Source: Paraburkholderia acidisoli (lineage in GTDB: Bacteria > Pseudomonadota > Gammaproteobacteria > Burkholderiales > Burkholderiaceae). Taken from it: a DNA stretch of 64,000 nt. This document shows positions 1-9,022 of the stretch, piece by piece (the first letter of the stretch is position 1; the number at the start of each line of letters is the position of its first letter). The translations under genes and the position numbers were made by a program. The notes under the pieces are model-generated. The model was not told the DNA's origin and did no database searches. It saw nothing but the letters and a program-made list of their open reading frames with translations. The stretch lies in NCBI RefSeq assembly GCF_009789675.1, contig NZ_CP046913.1:1798001-1862000 (forward strand). Direction: 5' to 3'.

Positions 1-368
1 ATCGCGTGATTGAGGCGATATTCGTCGGTGAAAAAGGTGTCGACGGCGGCCTGGTCGCCCGCGCGATACGACGCGTAGAGATAGCGTACGTCGCCGCCCG
101 CGCAAAACGCGCGCGGATGCGGCGTGCGCACGATCACCGCCAGCACGGCCGGATCGTCGCGCCAGCGTTCGAGCGCCGTGCGCAGCGCGCGCACCATTGC
201 GGTGGTCAACGCGTTGAGCGCCTGCGGACGATCGAGTTCGAGATAGCCGATGCCGTTGGCGACGCGGGTGAGCACGTGCGTTTCGGGATCGGCGGCGGGC
301 GGTTGGGGTTCGGGCTGAGCCTGGGGCTGCGAGTCGGGCTGCAGGTCGGGCTGGCGAGGATTTGACAT
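1..368 (-). CDS. 3-hydroxyisobutyryl-CoA hydrolase-like protein, N-terminal part (crotonase fold)
   Basis: Only the first ~122 residues are inside the window; the gene runs off the left edge. After a Pro/Gln-rich leader of about 27 residues comes a crotonase core: a strand reading GYLELDRPQALNAL, then FCAGGDVRYLY, which carries the oxyanion-hole Gly-Gly-Asp. The short segment FFTDEYRLNHA after it is characteristic of the 3-hydroxyisobutyryl-CoA hydrolase branch (valine catabolism) rather than plain enoyl-CoA hydratases. Start ATG complements the CAT at 366-368. The Gln/Pro leader is unusual and could mean the true start lies inside. An enoyl-CoA hydratase/isomerase annotation would also be defensible from this fragment. 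Confidence 0.8.
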   Translation of the reverse strand, partial: MSNPRQPDLQPDSQPQAQPEPQPPAADPETHVLTRVANGIGYLELDRPQALNALTTAMVRALRTALERWRDDPAVLAVIVRTPHPRAFCAGGDVRYLYASYRAGDQAAVDTFFTDEYRLNHA

Positions 369-401
369 GGCGATCGGCGGCGTGGCGCGCAAAGTCAAGG
401 C

Positions 402-1169
402 TTACGAGGCTATCACGTCGCTGCGGGCGGCGTCGCCGGCGCGGGCAGCGTGAGACGCGTGCGCGCCGAACCACGCGTCGAGCGCCGCATCGATCAGCGG
501 ACCGCGTGCCTCGCGATCGAAACCGGTGGCATGCGCATGGCACAGCATGACGACGCCGTGCAGCGTGGCCCATAACGCGTGCGCGAGCGTCTCGCAGACC
601 ACGGCGTCGAAGCTGGCATCCAGTTGCGCGAGCGTGGGGGCGAACAACTCGGCGCCGCAGGTTTCCGCGATCGCCGCGACGCATTCGGCGCAGGGTGCCG
701 CCTCACGGCCTTCCCGCTCTGCGCGCGCGCGTGGGCGCTTCGACGGCGTTGCCGGTGCAGGCGGCGCCGCAAAGATCAGCGCGTAGGTTTGCGCGTGCTC
801 GCAGCCAAACGCCACATAGGCGTGCGCGAGCGCGTGCAGTCGCGCACGCGCCTCGGCGACTTGCGCCGGACCGGCGAGATGCGCGAGCAATTGCGCGAGC
901 CCGTCGCGACCGAGCGCACGCGCGATCTCGTCGCGGCCCTCGAAATACAGGTAGAGCGACGCGGCCGAATAACCGATCGCATCGGCGATCTTGCGCATCG
1001 AAAGCGCGTCGATCCCCTCGCGCAAGACGATGCGGCGCGCGGCGTCGAGAATGCGCTCGCGTTGCTGCTGCGCGTGCGCGTCGCGCGCGTGTTCATCGTG
1101 CCGCGCGGGCATGGCATGCGACTCGGGCGGCTTCGATGCGCGACGCGCTTTGCGTTCGGCGAGACTCAT
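402..1169 (-). CDS. TetR/AcrR family transcriptional regulator
   Basis: A 255-residue one-component repressor. The N-terminal helix-turn-helix is clear at about residues 38-85 (RERILDAARRIVLREG, then ALSMRKIADAIGYS and SLYLYFEGRDEIARAL). The C-terminal part is all-alpha and resembles the WHG-type ligand domain. The first ~35 residues are basic and low-complexity, so translation could instead begin at the internal Met at residue 20 (position 1112). It lies 33 bp upstream of the hydrolase-like gene in the same direction, so it may control that gene or the unseen genes beyond the edge. The ligand cannot be told. Confidence 0.88.
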   Translation of the reverse strand: MSLAERKARRASKPPESHAMPARHDEHARDAHAQQQRERILDAARRIVLREGIDALSMRKIADAIGYSAASLYLYFEGRDEIARALGRDGLAQLLAHLAGPAQVAEARARLHALAHAYVAFGCEHAQTYALIFAAPPAPATPSKRPRARAEREGREAAPCAECVAAIAETCGAELFAPTLAQLDASFDAVVCETLAHALWATLHGVVMLCHAHATGFDREARGPLIDAALDAWFGAHASHAARAGDAARSDVIAS

Positions 1170-1309
1170 GAAGGCAATGCTCGTGACCTGGGTGGGCGGC
1201 GATGCCCGTCGACATGAAGCGCGACTTGACGCGCAACGTCACACGCAAAATCGCTCGCAACAGCACACATCGACAAAAAACGACATCGGCGGCTGGCAGC
1301 CCGGCGATG

Positions 1310-1594
1310 TCAGGACGCCAGCCGGCCTGGCGGAAAATGGCCGCTCTTGAGCAGCACCGGCGTGCCGTTGCTCAGCTCGAGATGCGCGCGCGCCACCGCT
1401 TCGATGCGCGCGCGGCCTTCGTCGAACGCCTGCATCCACGCATCGCGGCTCGCGGGCAACGCGCCGAAGTGATCCTCGAGCGCCTCGACGGAAATCGCGC
1501 ACGGCACGCGCGCGCCGTCGACGAGGGCCGGAAACACCACGGTCAGGTTCGCGTCGCGGTACAGCGGCGCATCGGCGGGAAAGCGGATAATCAT
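1310..1594 (-). CDS. DUF1488 family small protein
   Basis: A 94-residue protein opening with a beta-rich segment (MIIRFPADAPLYRDANLTVVFPA). The sequence VPCAISVEALEDHFGA and the run of charged helices after it fit the DUF1488 family, whose function is unknown. It has no signal peptide or membrane segment and is probably cytoplasmic. It sits alone between the TetR gene and a divergent small gene. Confidence 0.7.
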   Translation of the reverse strand: MIIRFPADAPLYRDANLTVVFPALVDGARVPCAISVEALEDHFGALPASRDAWMQAFDEGRARIEAVARAHLELSNGTPVLLKSGHFPPGRLAS

Positions 1595-1768
1595 GGCAGC
1601 CCCGTTGGCAAATTCAGCAGAATGAAAGTCTCACCGGCGGACGGCGGGATTGCCCGCACATGTTACGCGCGACGCATTAGCGCTGACGCGAACCTGTGCG
1701 CGCACGAAAACTGCTACACGCTGCGCGATACGTGCCCTTTTCTCCCGACTTCTACCGACATTCATCCC

Positions 1769-1987
1769 ATGACAACGACGACCCGGCTCAACGGCCGCTA
1801 CTACGTGGCCGACAAGGAAATCACGGAACAGCAGGCCGCGAGCCGCTGGTTCCGCTACGCGCAGGAACATGACGTCGACGTCTCGCGCGCGATCAGCGTG
1901 TGGGAGGACGCGGCGACGCTCGAAGGCGAACGCAGCCGCGAAACGGTGGCGGCAGCCGGCATACGCATCCTGCCGCCGGATTGCTGA
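1769..1987 (+). CDS. small conserved hypothetical protein
   Basis: A 72-residue protein starting MTTTTRLNGRYYVADKEI and rich in Trp, Glu and Arg (ASRWFRYAQEHDVDVSRAISVWEDA). It is hydrophilic, with no recognisable domain and no export signal. The frame stays open further upstream, but that part lacks coding character, so the ATG at 1769 is chosen. Codon use matches the neighbouring real genes. I do not recognise a function. Confidence 0.55.
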   Translation: MTTTTRLNGRYYVADKEITEQQAASRWFRYAQEHDVDVSRAISVWEDAATLEGERSRETVAAAGIRILPPDC

Positions 1988-2073
1988 GACCGCGCGCGGC
2001 CGATGCTTGCCGACCTTGAGTCTTGCGGCGGCCGAACAACACGCTGGCGTCGCGCGGCTCGCGCCAGGCGCTT

Positions 2074-2412
2074 TCAGTGCGCCTGCATTTTCGAAAACAG
2101 ATTGAGCACGAGCACACCGGCGACGATCAGCCCGAGCCCGCACACCGCGGCCAGGTCAGGCACCTGTTTATAGAGCACGATCGCGACGAGCGTGATGAGC
2201 ACGATACCGACGCCCGACCACACCGCATAGACGATGCCGACGGGCAAGCTGCGCAACGTGAGCGAGAGCCCGTAAAACGCGATTCCGTAGCCCGCGATCA
2301 CGATGGCCGACGGCACGAGACGCGTGAAGCCGTCCGACGCGCGCAACGCCGAGGTGGCGATGACCTCGGCGACGATGGAAAGGGCGAGCCAGGTCCAGGG
2401 AGACAGCCGCAT
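2074..2412 (-). CDS. SMR family multidrug efflux transporter (EmrE-like)
   Basis: A 112-residue protein, the usual length for a small multidrug resistance pump. Four hydrophobic segments are visible. The first carries the essential membrane-embedded Glu ([17 protein letters not shown], Glu at about residue 16), which binds cations and protons in EmrE. The segments [19 protein letters not shown] and [18 protein letters not shown] match helices 3 and 4. The frame opens upstream of position 2412, but the family start MRLSPWTW is clear. The upstream gene (UPF0303) ends 4 bp before this start, so the two are probably co-transcribed. Whether it exports quaternary ammonium compounds or guanidinium cannot be read from the sequence. 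Confidence 0.9.
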   Translation of the reverse strand: MRLSPWTWLALSIVAEVIATSALRASDGFTRLVPSAIVIAGYGIAFYGLSLTLRSLPVGIVYAVWSGVGIVLITLVAIVLYKQVPDLAAVCGLGLIVAGVLVLNLFSKMQAH

Positions 2413-2416
2413 CGCC

Positions 2417-2914
2417 TCAGGCCTTCGCAAGGGCGAGTTGACCGTAGTCGGCGTCGAGTTGCGCGCAGAGCGCCTCGACCACGAGTTCATGATCGGCGCG
2501 CTGCGGCATGCCCGACACCGTGATCGACCCGATCACACCCGCGCCCGCCACCGTCAGCGGAAACGAACCGCCGTGCGGCGCGTAATCGCCGATCGGCAGA
2601 CCGTGCTTTTCGGCGAGCGAACTCCCCGTTTGCTGCATGCGCAGGCCAATCGCGTACGAGCTGCGGCGGAAATGCTCGACCACGCGCGACTTGCGACGCA
2701 CCCAGTCGGCGTTGTCGGGCGTGGCGCCTTCCAGTGCGCACGCAAAGAGTTGCTGGCCGAACGTGCGAATGTCGATGGCGATCGGCAGCGAGCGCGCCCG
2801 CGCGAGTTCATGCAGATGCGAGCCGAGTTGCCAGGCGCGATCGGCGTCGAAACGGGGAAACACGAGCGCATGTTCCTGCGCGGCAATCGACTGCAGATCG
2901 AGAGTGATGTCCAT
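2417..2914 (-). CDS. UPF0303 / heme-degrading-domain (GlcG/HbpS-like) protein
   Basis: A 165-residue protein starting [10 protein letters not shown]. It carries the UPF0303 signature order: [13 protein letters not shown], then [20 protein letters not shown], then a Gly-rich block ([11 protein letters not shown]) and [26 protein letters not shown]. The fold is related to GlcG/HbpS, which bind haem or small cofactors, but the role of this branch is not settled. The length matches the family. It is transcribed just before the SMR pump, with a 4-bp gap. Confidence 0.85.
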   Translation of the reverse strand: MDITLDLQSIAAQEHALVFPRFDADRAWQLGSHLHELARARSLPIAIDIRTFGQQLFACALEGATPDNADWVRRKSRVVEHFRRSSYAIGLRMQQTGSSLAEKHGLPIGDYAPHGGSFPLTVAGAGVIGSITVSGMPQRADHELVVEALCAQLDADYGQLALAKA

Positions 2915-3029
2915 GGATGGGCGTGCGAGAAAGTTTGCGGAGGTGGAGCGTGGGCGGCGCGGCGTTGCGCGGCAGTGCTTGCGCTTTTTGAGGCCGCCGG
3001 GGGCTCGCTGATGGCCTGCTCGAGTCAGA

Positions 3030-3062
3030 GCTTGAGTCGGGCTTGAGTCAGGCTTGAGTCGG
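3030..3062. repeat. three tandem 11-bp repeats
   Basis: GCTTGAGTCGG occurs three times head to tail, with one mismatch in the middle copy. It sits between the UPF0303 gene and the tRNA-fMet promoter, outside any coding sequence. Confidence 0.8.
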
Positions 3063-3200
3063 ATTAACGAGCCGGGTTGTTCAGCCGATTCAGTGCCCGA
3101 TTCTATCCTGGCGATTTCTTGCGTTTGGCCTGCGTGCGCGCCTGGAGCACCGGGTGGCCGCGCGTTGCAACCGGTCGGAAAGGCATTTGTCACTTCACTG

Positions 3201-3229
3201 TTGCAATGCGGCGAGAAGTGTCCTATAAT
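3201..3229 (+). promoter_or_regulatory. sigma-70 promoter of tRNA-fMet
   Basis: TTGCAA (3201-3206), a 17-bp spacer, then a perfect TATAAT (3224-3229). The -10 box ends 15 bp before the mature tRNA. Confidence 0.8.
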
Positions 3230-3244
3230 CTTTTCTTCGACGGA

Positions 3245-3321
<77 letters not shown>

Positions 3322-3439
3322 AAGCCTAGTAAGGCTTTGCAGGAATTCTGAAGTTTTGGGCAGTTCTTGCCTTTCCCGGATTTGCGCAATAGGTGGGCAA
3401 AACTGGCAAGAATTCGGCAGCAAACAGTCAGCAACAAAG

Positions 3440-3461
3440 AACCCGCTTAGGCGGGTTTTTG
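3440..3461 (+). terminator. Rho-independent terminator downstream of tRNA-fMet
   Basis: AACCCGC-TTA-GGCGGGTTTTTG: a compact G:C stem followed by T5. The 118 bases between the tRNA end and this site also contain a 7-bp hairpin (AAAGCCT/AGGCTTT, 3321-3338) and a longer imperfect inverted repeat, so the tRNA precursor has a structured trailer. Confidence 0.75.
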
Positions 3462-3630
3462 TGTTTCTGGGCCTCTGAGGGCTTCCCGTCCTTGTCTCTT
3501 CTCTCACACCTGCCACCCCTCTCCAGCCTGCCCACGGGTCGAATCAGGCCTGTGCACCCGCACTGGTTCGCGACTATCCGTGTGAAAAAGGGTTGGTAGA
3601 CTAGCGGGAAGAAAACAAGAGGGGCAGACC

Positions 3631-4407
3631 TTGGCCACAGATGCGCATGTGTTCCAGATCACTCAAGCGGCCGCACTCATCTGCTCGCAGCTGCCAATTC
3701 CCCAAAGCTTTGACTTCATCGCCACACTTCACGACTGGCAAGACTTGGCTGGCGCCGTAATCGGTGGCCTGATGGGTGTTACCGGCGCGCTCATCGTGGC
3801 GGCACGCGCTACGCGAAGAGAGCGGCGCATAGCGGCAAGTACGGTGCTTCCCGAAGTTATGAGCCTCCGAGCCTGCAACGATGAGATTGATAAGGCCAAG
3901 AAGGTCAGCCGCCGAGACAGGCGTGGCAAAGCACGTCTCGTCTGTGACATGCTTCTCAGGGCGCGCCCAACTCTCACCACTCTGCATAGTCCGGTCATCA
4001 CCCAACTCTACGATATTGACGCGCGGGTCTACAGCCATCTCTTTCATGCACATTGGATGCATGAGCAATTTGAGCCAGCTCTTGAGCGTTACCGCGAAGC
4101 GCGCAATGAAGCCCGAGCCCCGCACGCCTCGCCAGACGACGCTGAAGCAGCCGAGTTTAAGCTGGACCTTCAGGTTGCAAAAACAACGTGGGCATGGGAA
4201 CGCAGCGTGGAGCACGCAACGCTTGCGAACTATTACCTCGACAGGTTCGTATTTAGACGGTGGCCGAACTGGGCTTTTGGGCTGCGGATGCGCTACTTTC
4301 CGAACGACCTTGACCGGCGCTCGAAGCACCTGCTCGAAACTGGATCACTCCTGCGGGAACCAGACGCTAGTTCGAACCCAGAGCTTGACCCGAACATGCC
4401 TATTTAG
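3631..4407 (+). CDS. hypothetical protein with one membrane segment
   Basis: 258 residues if translation starts at the TTG at 3631, which is preceded by AGAGGGG about 6 bases upstream. There is one clear hydrophobic segment at about residues 39-58 (AGAVIGGLMGVTGALIVAA), followed by basic residues (RATRRERR). This predicts an N-out, C-in membrane anchor with a ~190-residue cytoplasmic helical part rich in Arg, Glu and Trp. I do not recognise the family. The gene lies just behind tRNA-fMet, has lower GC than flanking genes, and faces the nuclease-like gene convergently. The context suggests mobile or accessory DNA. Confidence 0.6.
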   Translation: MATDAHVFQITQAAALICSQLPIPQSFDFIATLHDWQDLAGAVIGGLMGVTGALIVAARATRRERRIAASTVLPEVMSLRACNDEIDKAKKVSRRDRRGKARLVCDMLLRARPTLTTLHSPVITQLYDIDARVYSHLFHAHWMHEQFEPALERYREARNEARAPHASPDDAEAAEFKLDLQVAKTTWAWERSVEHATLANYYLDRFVFRRWPNWAFGLRMRYFPNDLDRRSKHLLETGSLLREPDASSNPELDPNMPI

Positions 4408-4447
4408 ACGATCACGCCCCTAAAGGTTGCGGGGGGAACCCCACGCG

Positions 4448-4461
4448 AAAAGTCGACTTTT
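4448..4461. terminator. perfect 14-bp palindrome between convergent genes
   Basis: AAAAGTCGACTTTT lies between the ends of two converging genes and could act as a weak bidirectional terminator. The G:C content of the stem is low, so this is tentative. Confidence 0.3.
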
Positions 4462-4552
4462 TGCGAAAGAAACGAAGGGAAGGGTGTTTCGTTTGTTTCA
4501 AATCCGACTTTCGCCCCGCCCCTCCCAGGCCGCTCGGAGTGGGCAACGGGCA

Positions 4553-5587
4553 TCATTCCGCCGCTTCTGCCGGAGGGTTTGCCCAGAGTAACTTTCGACT
4601 CTTGTCAGTCTTGCCGGCGACTGCCTTCAGCTTGCTTAGCAGCGACTCGAAGTGCGGCAATGAGCAGACGATGAACTGTCCGAAGTATTTGCCGAGTCTT
4701 CCGCGTGAATATCCGTCGGTCAGTTCTTCACAAGCGGCAGAAGGAAGACCGTACTCGTGAACTCCGGCCTCTTTCCTCACTGCGTCTACCCAGTCAGTAG
4801 CACCCGACTCGACCAGCCCGGACAATGCGTCGCAAGCGATCTGACGATGCCGCTGAAAGTCCTGCGTCTGCTCGCAGTGGACCACAACCCAAGGGGCGGG
4901 TGTTGCAAGGTCCGCAAGCGCGTCTGCACTCTCCACGCTTGCAATTGTAGTGTCGGCTTTTGCGACCAGTATTTCCGATGTCGTCAGCAGGATAGGACAG
5001 AAGAGGAAGGGATAGCACTCTTCCTGGAACATGCCCAAGTTCCACTCAATCGCTTCCGTAAGCAGGCGCGGCAGAGCGTATTGAAGTTGCGCTAAGCCTC
5101 TTCTTATTTCGGCGTCATGCACCGTTCCGTTGTTCAGGTCGATCTCCACACCCTTCAGACAGAAATTCGCCTTACTGTCAAAAGAGGTAGAAGGCTGGTC
5201 TTCCAGCATCACGGGAGCAAAATCATCTACGACCCGCAGTGTATGGCCCAAGGTAAATGAGGAGAATTCGCCGAGGTTCGGGTCTGGAAAGAACAACCAC
5301 TTGTTGTTCCGATGCCTATGCTTGCACTCTATCAACAGATGGAATTCTGTTGTGATCTCGTTCGGCCGGCGATACGGCAGGTAGGTCGACGCGTGAAGGT
5401 CAACCGAAAAGTCATCTCTACCCTGAGCACCGTGCCGGGTATAGGAATAGTCGGCACTGGTGGAAAAGCCATGCTTCACCAATATTTTGGATACCTCGAA
5501 TTCCATTGGCACGCTGGAGGACAACAGGTTGTTCTTCCAGCTCTTCTTTTCCTTGAGATCCTTCTCGTCAATCTTCTTGTCAGTCAC
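4553..5587 (-). CDS. PD-(D/E)XK nuclease-like hypothetical protein
   Basis: About 344 residues from a GTG start at 5587, which has AGAGGCGAG upstream; an ATG at 5635 in the same frame is the alternative. After a Lys/Glu-rich start and the helix MEFEVSKILVKHGFS, an Asp in FSVDLHAS (about residue 63) is followed about 24 residues later by LLIECKHRH (Glu87, Lys89). This spacing and the E-x-K dyad fit the PD-(D/E)XK restriction-endonuclease-like core. The rest, up to PPAEAAE, is unassigned. No methyltransferase or helicase partner is visible. Base composition is lower in GC than the flanking core genome. A role in DNA defence or mobile-element biology is an inference only. Confidence 0.65.
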   Translation of the reverse strand: MTDKKIDEKDLKEKKSWKNNLLSSSVPMEFEVSKILVKHGFSTSADYSYTRHGAQGRDDFSVDLHASTYLPYRRPNEITTEFHLLIECKHRHRNNKWLFFPDPNLGEFSSFTLGHTLRVVDDFAPVMLEDQPSTSFDSKANFCLKGVEIDLNNGTVHDAEIRRGLAQLQYALPRLLTEAIEWNLGMFQEECYPFLFCPILLTTSEILVAKADTTIASVESADALADLATPAPWVVVHCEQTQDFQRHRQIACDALSGLVESGATDWVDAVRKEAGVHEYGLPSAACEELTDGYSRGRLGKYFGQFIVCSLPHFESLLSKLKAVAGKTDKSRKLLWANPPAEAAE

Positions 5588-5638
5588 GACCGCTCGCCTC
5601 TCGCACGCTCGTTTGAATGCTGCGGATCGTAACATGGC

Positions 5639-6070
5639 GTGGACCGCGGGCTGAGCGATGAACAAAAGAGAAACGCCGCATCAGCAGGATGCACAGGACC
5701 CGGCGTGACTTTTCATCCGCTAACACCGGGCTCCGAGTCGCTGCCCAGCACCGTGCCGCAGTGTGACTTGACAGGACTTTACAACGACGGCTTCGAAGAC
5801 GTAGCGGCCCATATGACCGCGCTTGATGCGGTCGTCACGATCGACAGTGCTCCTTTGCATCTCGGTGGCGCGCTCGGCGTACCGGTCATCGGCATGTTAG
5901 ATCACGTTTCGCAATGGGCGTGGGGAACCGGCGAATCGCAGCGATGGTATGACAGCGTGACGATGGTTCGACAGCCTAAACCAGGCGACTGGCAGTCAGT
6001 AATAAAGCGCGTGGCGTCTCGTTTGCAAGCTCTTACTGTTGAGAGGCAAACGAAGATCGGGCTTACCTGA
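5639..6070 (+). pseudogene. C-terminal remnant of a TPR/glycosyltransferase-9-like protein
   Basis: From about residue 50 the open frame reads like the tail of the glycosyltransferase-family-9-like domain: DGFEDVAAHMTALDAVVTIDSA, then HLGGALGVPVIGML, then WAWGTGESQRWYDSVTMVRQ and GDWQSVIKRVASRL. The intact gene at 35405-36835 ends with the same elements in the same order (ATFADTAACLEQLDAVISVDAA, GEWRWGHAATS, GDWRDVI). Here the TPR and N-terminal Rossmann halves are absent and the first ~45 residues do not belong to the family, so this is a truncated relic. Confidence 0.65.
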
Positions 6071-6396
6071 CCACAATGAGGCGTCGACGGCTATCCATCT
6101 GACTGTACGAACGACCGGGTGCGTCTCTTATTAATATAAAGAGAGTTGCTTGTGAGCTATTCGCGGCCACCACTGGTCGAGCCGAACCAAGCTTGGGCAA
6201 TTGAGCCGGCCGCAACAGTGCGCATATTGGATTGGGAAGTATGGGAAGAACGGGTGAGCGTGGCAAATGATTCGACACGCTCACACCGTTTCGAATGTGA
6301 CGACGCAATACGGGCGGAATTACAAGAGTGACCTGATGCATATGACAGCCGAAAATGTGAGTACGGCCGCCGCCCCCAACTCTTCGCAAAGGTCAT
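6071..6396. other. gene-free stretch between two relics
   Basis: Short open frames exist on both strands, but none has recognisable protein character. The DNA is AT-richer than the core genome and is probably debris of the same decay process as its neighbours. Confidence 0.4.
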
Positions 6397-7170
6397 TCAT
6401 TCAGCCGCTCGTAACCGCGGAAGCGCGACGTCATTCGTGCCGACAATCGTGCTGCCTTTCACGTTGATGCGTTGCCGCTGGCGATGGTCACGGCATCGGC
6501 CGAAACCATGCTGCCCTGTGAGAGCGTGGCCGTGGTGTTGCTCGAACTCGCGACTTCCTTGCCGCTTACGACGTTGCTGTGCCTGTGCTGCTCCTGTCCG
6601 TTCCCGGTGCGCTTCCGTCGCCGCGCCGACGTTGACGTTACCCGTCGCCGCGAGCGTAGCGGTGCCCTTGTCGAGACTGATTGCGCTGCCCGTGACGTTG
6701 ATGTCCTTGTCCGATGCCACGGTCAGCGAATTGCCCGCGTTAAGCGTGGTTGCCGTGAGCGCGTCGTCCGACCGGTGCAAGGACTCCGAGTAACTGCCGT
6801 GGCTGTCGCTTCCCGAACTGTTGCTGTCCGTGGTCGACGTAGCCTTTGCAGCCTGCAAGGTCACATTTCCGTTTGCGGCGAGAGTGCCACCGCCTGCGAG
6901 ATTGATGTCCGCGCCCGTCGCCGTCAGGTCGGCGTCTGGATGACAAGGCGCGTGCGCACCGCCTGCCACGATCTGCGCAAACGCGAGCATCGGCGCGAGT
7001 GCCAGCAATGCAGCAGGGACAAGACACTGCAGTAAGCGACTATTGCCCGACCGTCGCGCCCCGCGTGCCTCCCCGGATTGGCCCGATGCCGTCGCCGTTT
7101 CCCCGATAGCCACGAGCATGTTCCGCGAACGGCTATAGACCAGCCGGTCACCCCGATGCATCGAACCCAC
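6397..7170 (-). pseudogene. remnant of a CdiA/FhaB-type two-partner-secretion exoprotein
   Basis: The start retains a slightly degraded extended signal peptide region (DRLVYSRSRNMLVAIGETATASG), a hydrophobic core and the cleavage context AFAQ-IVAGGAHAP, as in TpsA exoproteins. The sequence then jumps at once into adhesin repeat sequence (DADLTATGADINLAGGGTL, DINVTGSAISLDKGTATLAA). The entire TPS secretion domain is missing, so a large internal deletion fused the signal to the repeats. Near 6597 the reading frame shifts: a neighbouring frame continues sensibly as VVSGKEVASSSNTTATLSQG. The first frame resumes near 6470 with INVKGSTIVGTNDV and then stops. No immunity or toxin tail is left. Confidence 0.75.
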
Positions 7171-7203
7171 CCCGCAAGAATTTAGCTCGCGATTCTTGCG
7201 GGG
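7170..7203. repeat. 12-bp perfect inverted repeat at the edge of the relic
   Basis: CCCCGCAAGAAT and ATTCTTGCGGGG are separated by 10 bases and sit exactly at the start of the decayed exoprotein gene. There is no T-tract on either side, so it is not a standard terminator. It could be an operator, a leader hairpin or the scar of a mobile-element end. Confidence 0.6.
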
Positions 7204-7693
7204 CCCGAAAAATAGGTGTCAAAGAACGTTAGCGCGCCGGCGTTTCGGAAACGTCTGAACAATTTCATGCGCGATAAATCGAAACGTAGCGCTTCGCCCA
7301 CGCGCTGCCAGGCAATCCAGCGTTGCCCGGGCTGGCAAGCCGTAAAAGCACTCGCTGAGGCCAGTGCAGAGGGAGCAGGCCGCAACCCTGGCCGATTGCC
7401 GCACCAGATGGGGCACGGCAATCCATCCCGCTGGCACGAGCGACTTCGGGGTATGCCGCGGTGGCCCACCGTTCTCCCGGCGTCCGAACACCCCAAAGCG
7501 GCGATGCCGAACCGTTCGCGAATCAGCCGAAAGAACCATTGCAGCCGCCCCCGGCGAACCGCTCAACGAACCGCCAGCCCGTCACCATCCTGCCGCGCTT
7601 ATGCGCGTATCGTCATTTCCTAACCCGATCGGACGACTCCGACAGCCGCCCGTCCGGTGATAAACTCGCAACACCCATTTCCCTGGCGTGCCC
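7204..7693. other. gene-free stretch
   Basis: Open frames of 60-135 codons occur on both strands, but their composition is that of GC-rich noise and I recognise no family. The promoter of the NUDIX-aat pair presumably lies at the right end of this stretch. Confidence 0.4.
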
Positions 7694-8239
7694 ATGAAAT
7701 TCTGCTCGACTTGCGGTCAGGCGGTCAGCCTGCTCGTTCCGCCCGGCGACAATCGCGAACGCTACGTCTGCGCGAGTTGCGGCGCCATCCATTATCAGAA
7801 TCCGCGTAATGTGGTGGGCACTGTTCCCGTCTGGGAGGACAAGGTCCTGCTCTGCCGCCGCGCCATCGAGCCGCGCTACGGCTACTGGACGCTGCCCGCC
7901 GGCTTCATGGAAATGGGCGAAACCACGGCCGAGGCCGCCGCACGCGAAACGCTGGAAGAAGCCGGCGCGCGCGTCGAAGTGCAAAATCTCTACTCGCTGC
8001 TGAACGTGCCGCGTGTGCATCAGGTGCATATGTTCTACCTCGCGCGAATGCTCGATCTCGACATCGAAGCCGGCGAGGAAAGCCTCGAAGTGCGCCTTTT
8101 CGAGGAGCACGAAATTCCGTGGGACGACATCGCGTTTCCCACGGTCGGACAAACGCTGCGCTTTTTCTTTGCCGATCGCGAATCGGGCAGCTTCGGGCTA
8201 CACACGGGCGACGTGCTGCGCCCGCTGCGCGAAGGCTGA
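7694..8239 (+). CDS. NUDIX hydrolase with N-terminal zinc ribbon
   Basis: 181 residues. The start carries two CxxC pairs (CSTCG and CASCG, about residues 3-29) that form a zinc ribbon. The NUDIX box is complete: GFMEMGE, seven residues, then RETLEEAGA, matching GX5EX7REUXEEXGU with the metal-binding glutamates present. The zinc ribbon resembles NudC-like and ADP-ribose-type hydrolases, so the likely reaction is hydrolysis of a nucleoside diphosphate linked to another group. A GTG at 7688 is a possible alternative start. It lies 18 bp upstream of aat and is probably co-transcribed with it. Confidence 0.9.
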   Translation: MKFCSTCGQAVSLLVPPGDNRERYVCASCGAIHYQNPRNVVGTVPVWEDKVLLCRRAIEPRYGYWTLPAGFMEMGETTAEAAARETLEEAGARVEVQNLYSLLNVPRVHQVHMFYLARMLDLDIEAGEESLEVRLFEEHEIPWDDIAFPTVGQTLRFFFADRESGSFGLHTGDVLRPLREG

Positions 8240-8257
8240 CCGGGCTCGCGCGCCGCG

Positions 8258-9022
8258 ATGGTTCCCTGGCTCGCGCCCGACGACCCGTTTCCGCCGGTCG
8301 AACGCGCCCTTGGCATAGCGAGCGGCGCGCCGGGCCTGCTCGCCGCCAGCGCCGACCTGCTGCCCTCGCGTCTGCTGGACGCCTACCGGCACGGCATCTT
8401 CCCGTGGTACTCCGACGGCCAGCCCGTGCTCTGGTGGAGTCCCGACCCGCGCATGATCCTGCGTCCCGCCGAGTTCAAGGTCTCGCCATCGCTGAAAAAA
8501 ACGCTCAAACGCGTGTTGCGCGACGACGCCTGGGAAATCCGTGTCGACGATAACTTCGCCGCCGTCATGCGCGCGTGCGCGAGCGCGCCGCGCCACGGCC
8601 AGCGCGGCACCTGGATCACCGCCGACGTGATCGACGCCTATTCGGCGCTGCATCGCGTGGGCGACGCGCACAGCGTCGAAGCCTGGCACGACGGCCAGCG
8701 CGTGGGCGGCCTCTACGGCGTGGCGCTCGGCACGATGTTTTTCGGCGAATCGATGTTCGCCTCCATGACCGACGCCTCGAAAATCGCGCTCGCCGCGCTC
8801 GTCGCGCATTTGCGCCGCCATCACGTCGAGCTGATCGACTGTCAGCAGAACACGGCGCATCTCGCATCGCTCGGCGGTCGCGAAATCGCGCGCAAAGCCT
8901 TCATCGCGCACGTGCGTACGCATGTGCGCGGCGCGCCCATCGCATGGCGCTTCGACAAGCAGGTGCTCGCCGACTGGACCGGCGGCCACGGCGCGCCGGG
9001 CGCCGTGTTGCCGGCGGCCTGA
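8258..9022 (+). CDS. aat: leucyl/phenylalanyl-tRNA--protein transferase
   Basis: A 254-residue cytoplasmic enzyme that adds Leu or Phe from aminoacyl-tRNA to proteins with N-terminal Lys or Arg, marking them for ClpAP through ClpS. Family motifs are present: [23 protein letters not shown] near the start, [33 protein letters not shown] and [18 protein letters not shown]. The length is as expected. It is followed after 247 bp by the second N-end-rule transferase gene bpt, an arrangement common in beta-proteobacteria. Confidence 0.96.
   Translation: MVPWLAPDDPFPPVERALGIASGAPGLLAASADLLPSRLLDAYRHGIFPWYSDGQPVLWWSPDPRMILRPAEFKVSPSLKKTLKRVLRDDAWEIRVDDNFAAVMRACASAPRHGQRGTWITADVIDAYSALHRVGDAHSVEAWHDGQRVGGLYGVALGTMFFGESMFASMTDASKIALAALVAHLRRHHVELIDCQQNTAHLASLGGREIARKAFIAHVRTHVRGAPIAWRFDKQVLADWTGGHGAPGAVLPAA

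Noticed and set aside
3030..3062. CRISPR-like array
   Set aside because: Repeats are only 11 bp, directly abutting and without spacers.
7216..7623. Gene candidates of 115-135 codons on either strand between the relic and the NUDIX gene
   Set aside because: No recognisable motif, no convincing RBS and GC-rich noise-like composition on both strands. They could be relic sequence but cannot be supported.
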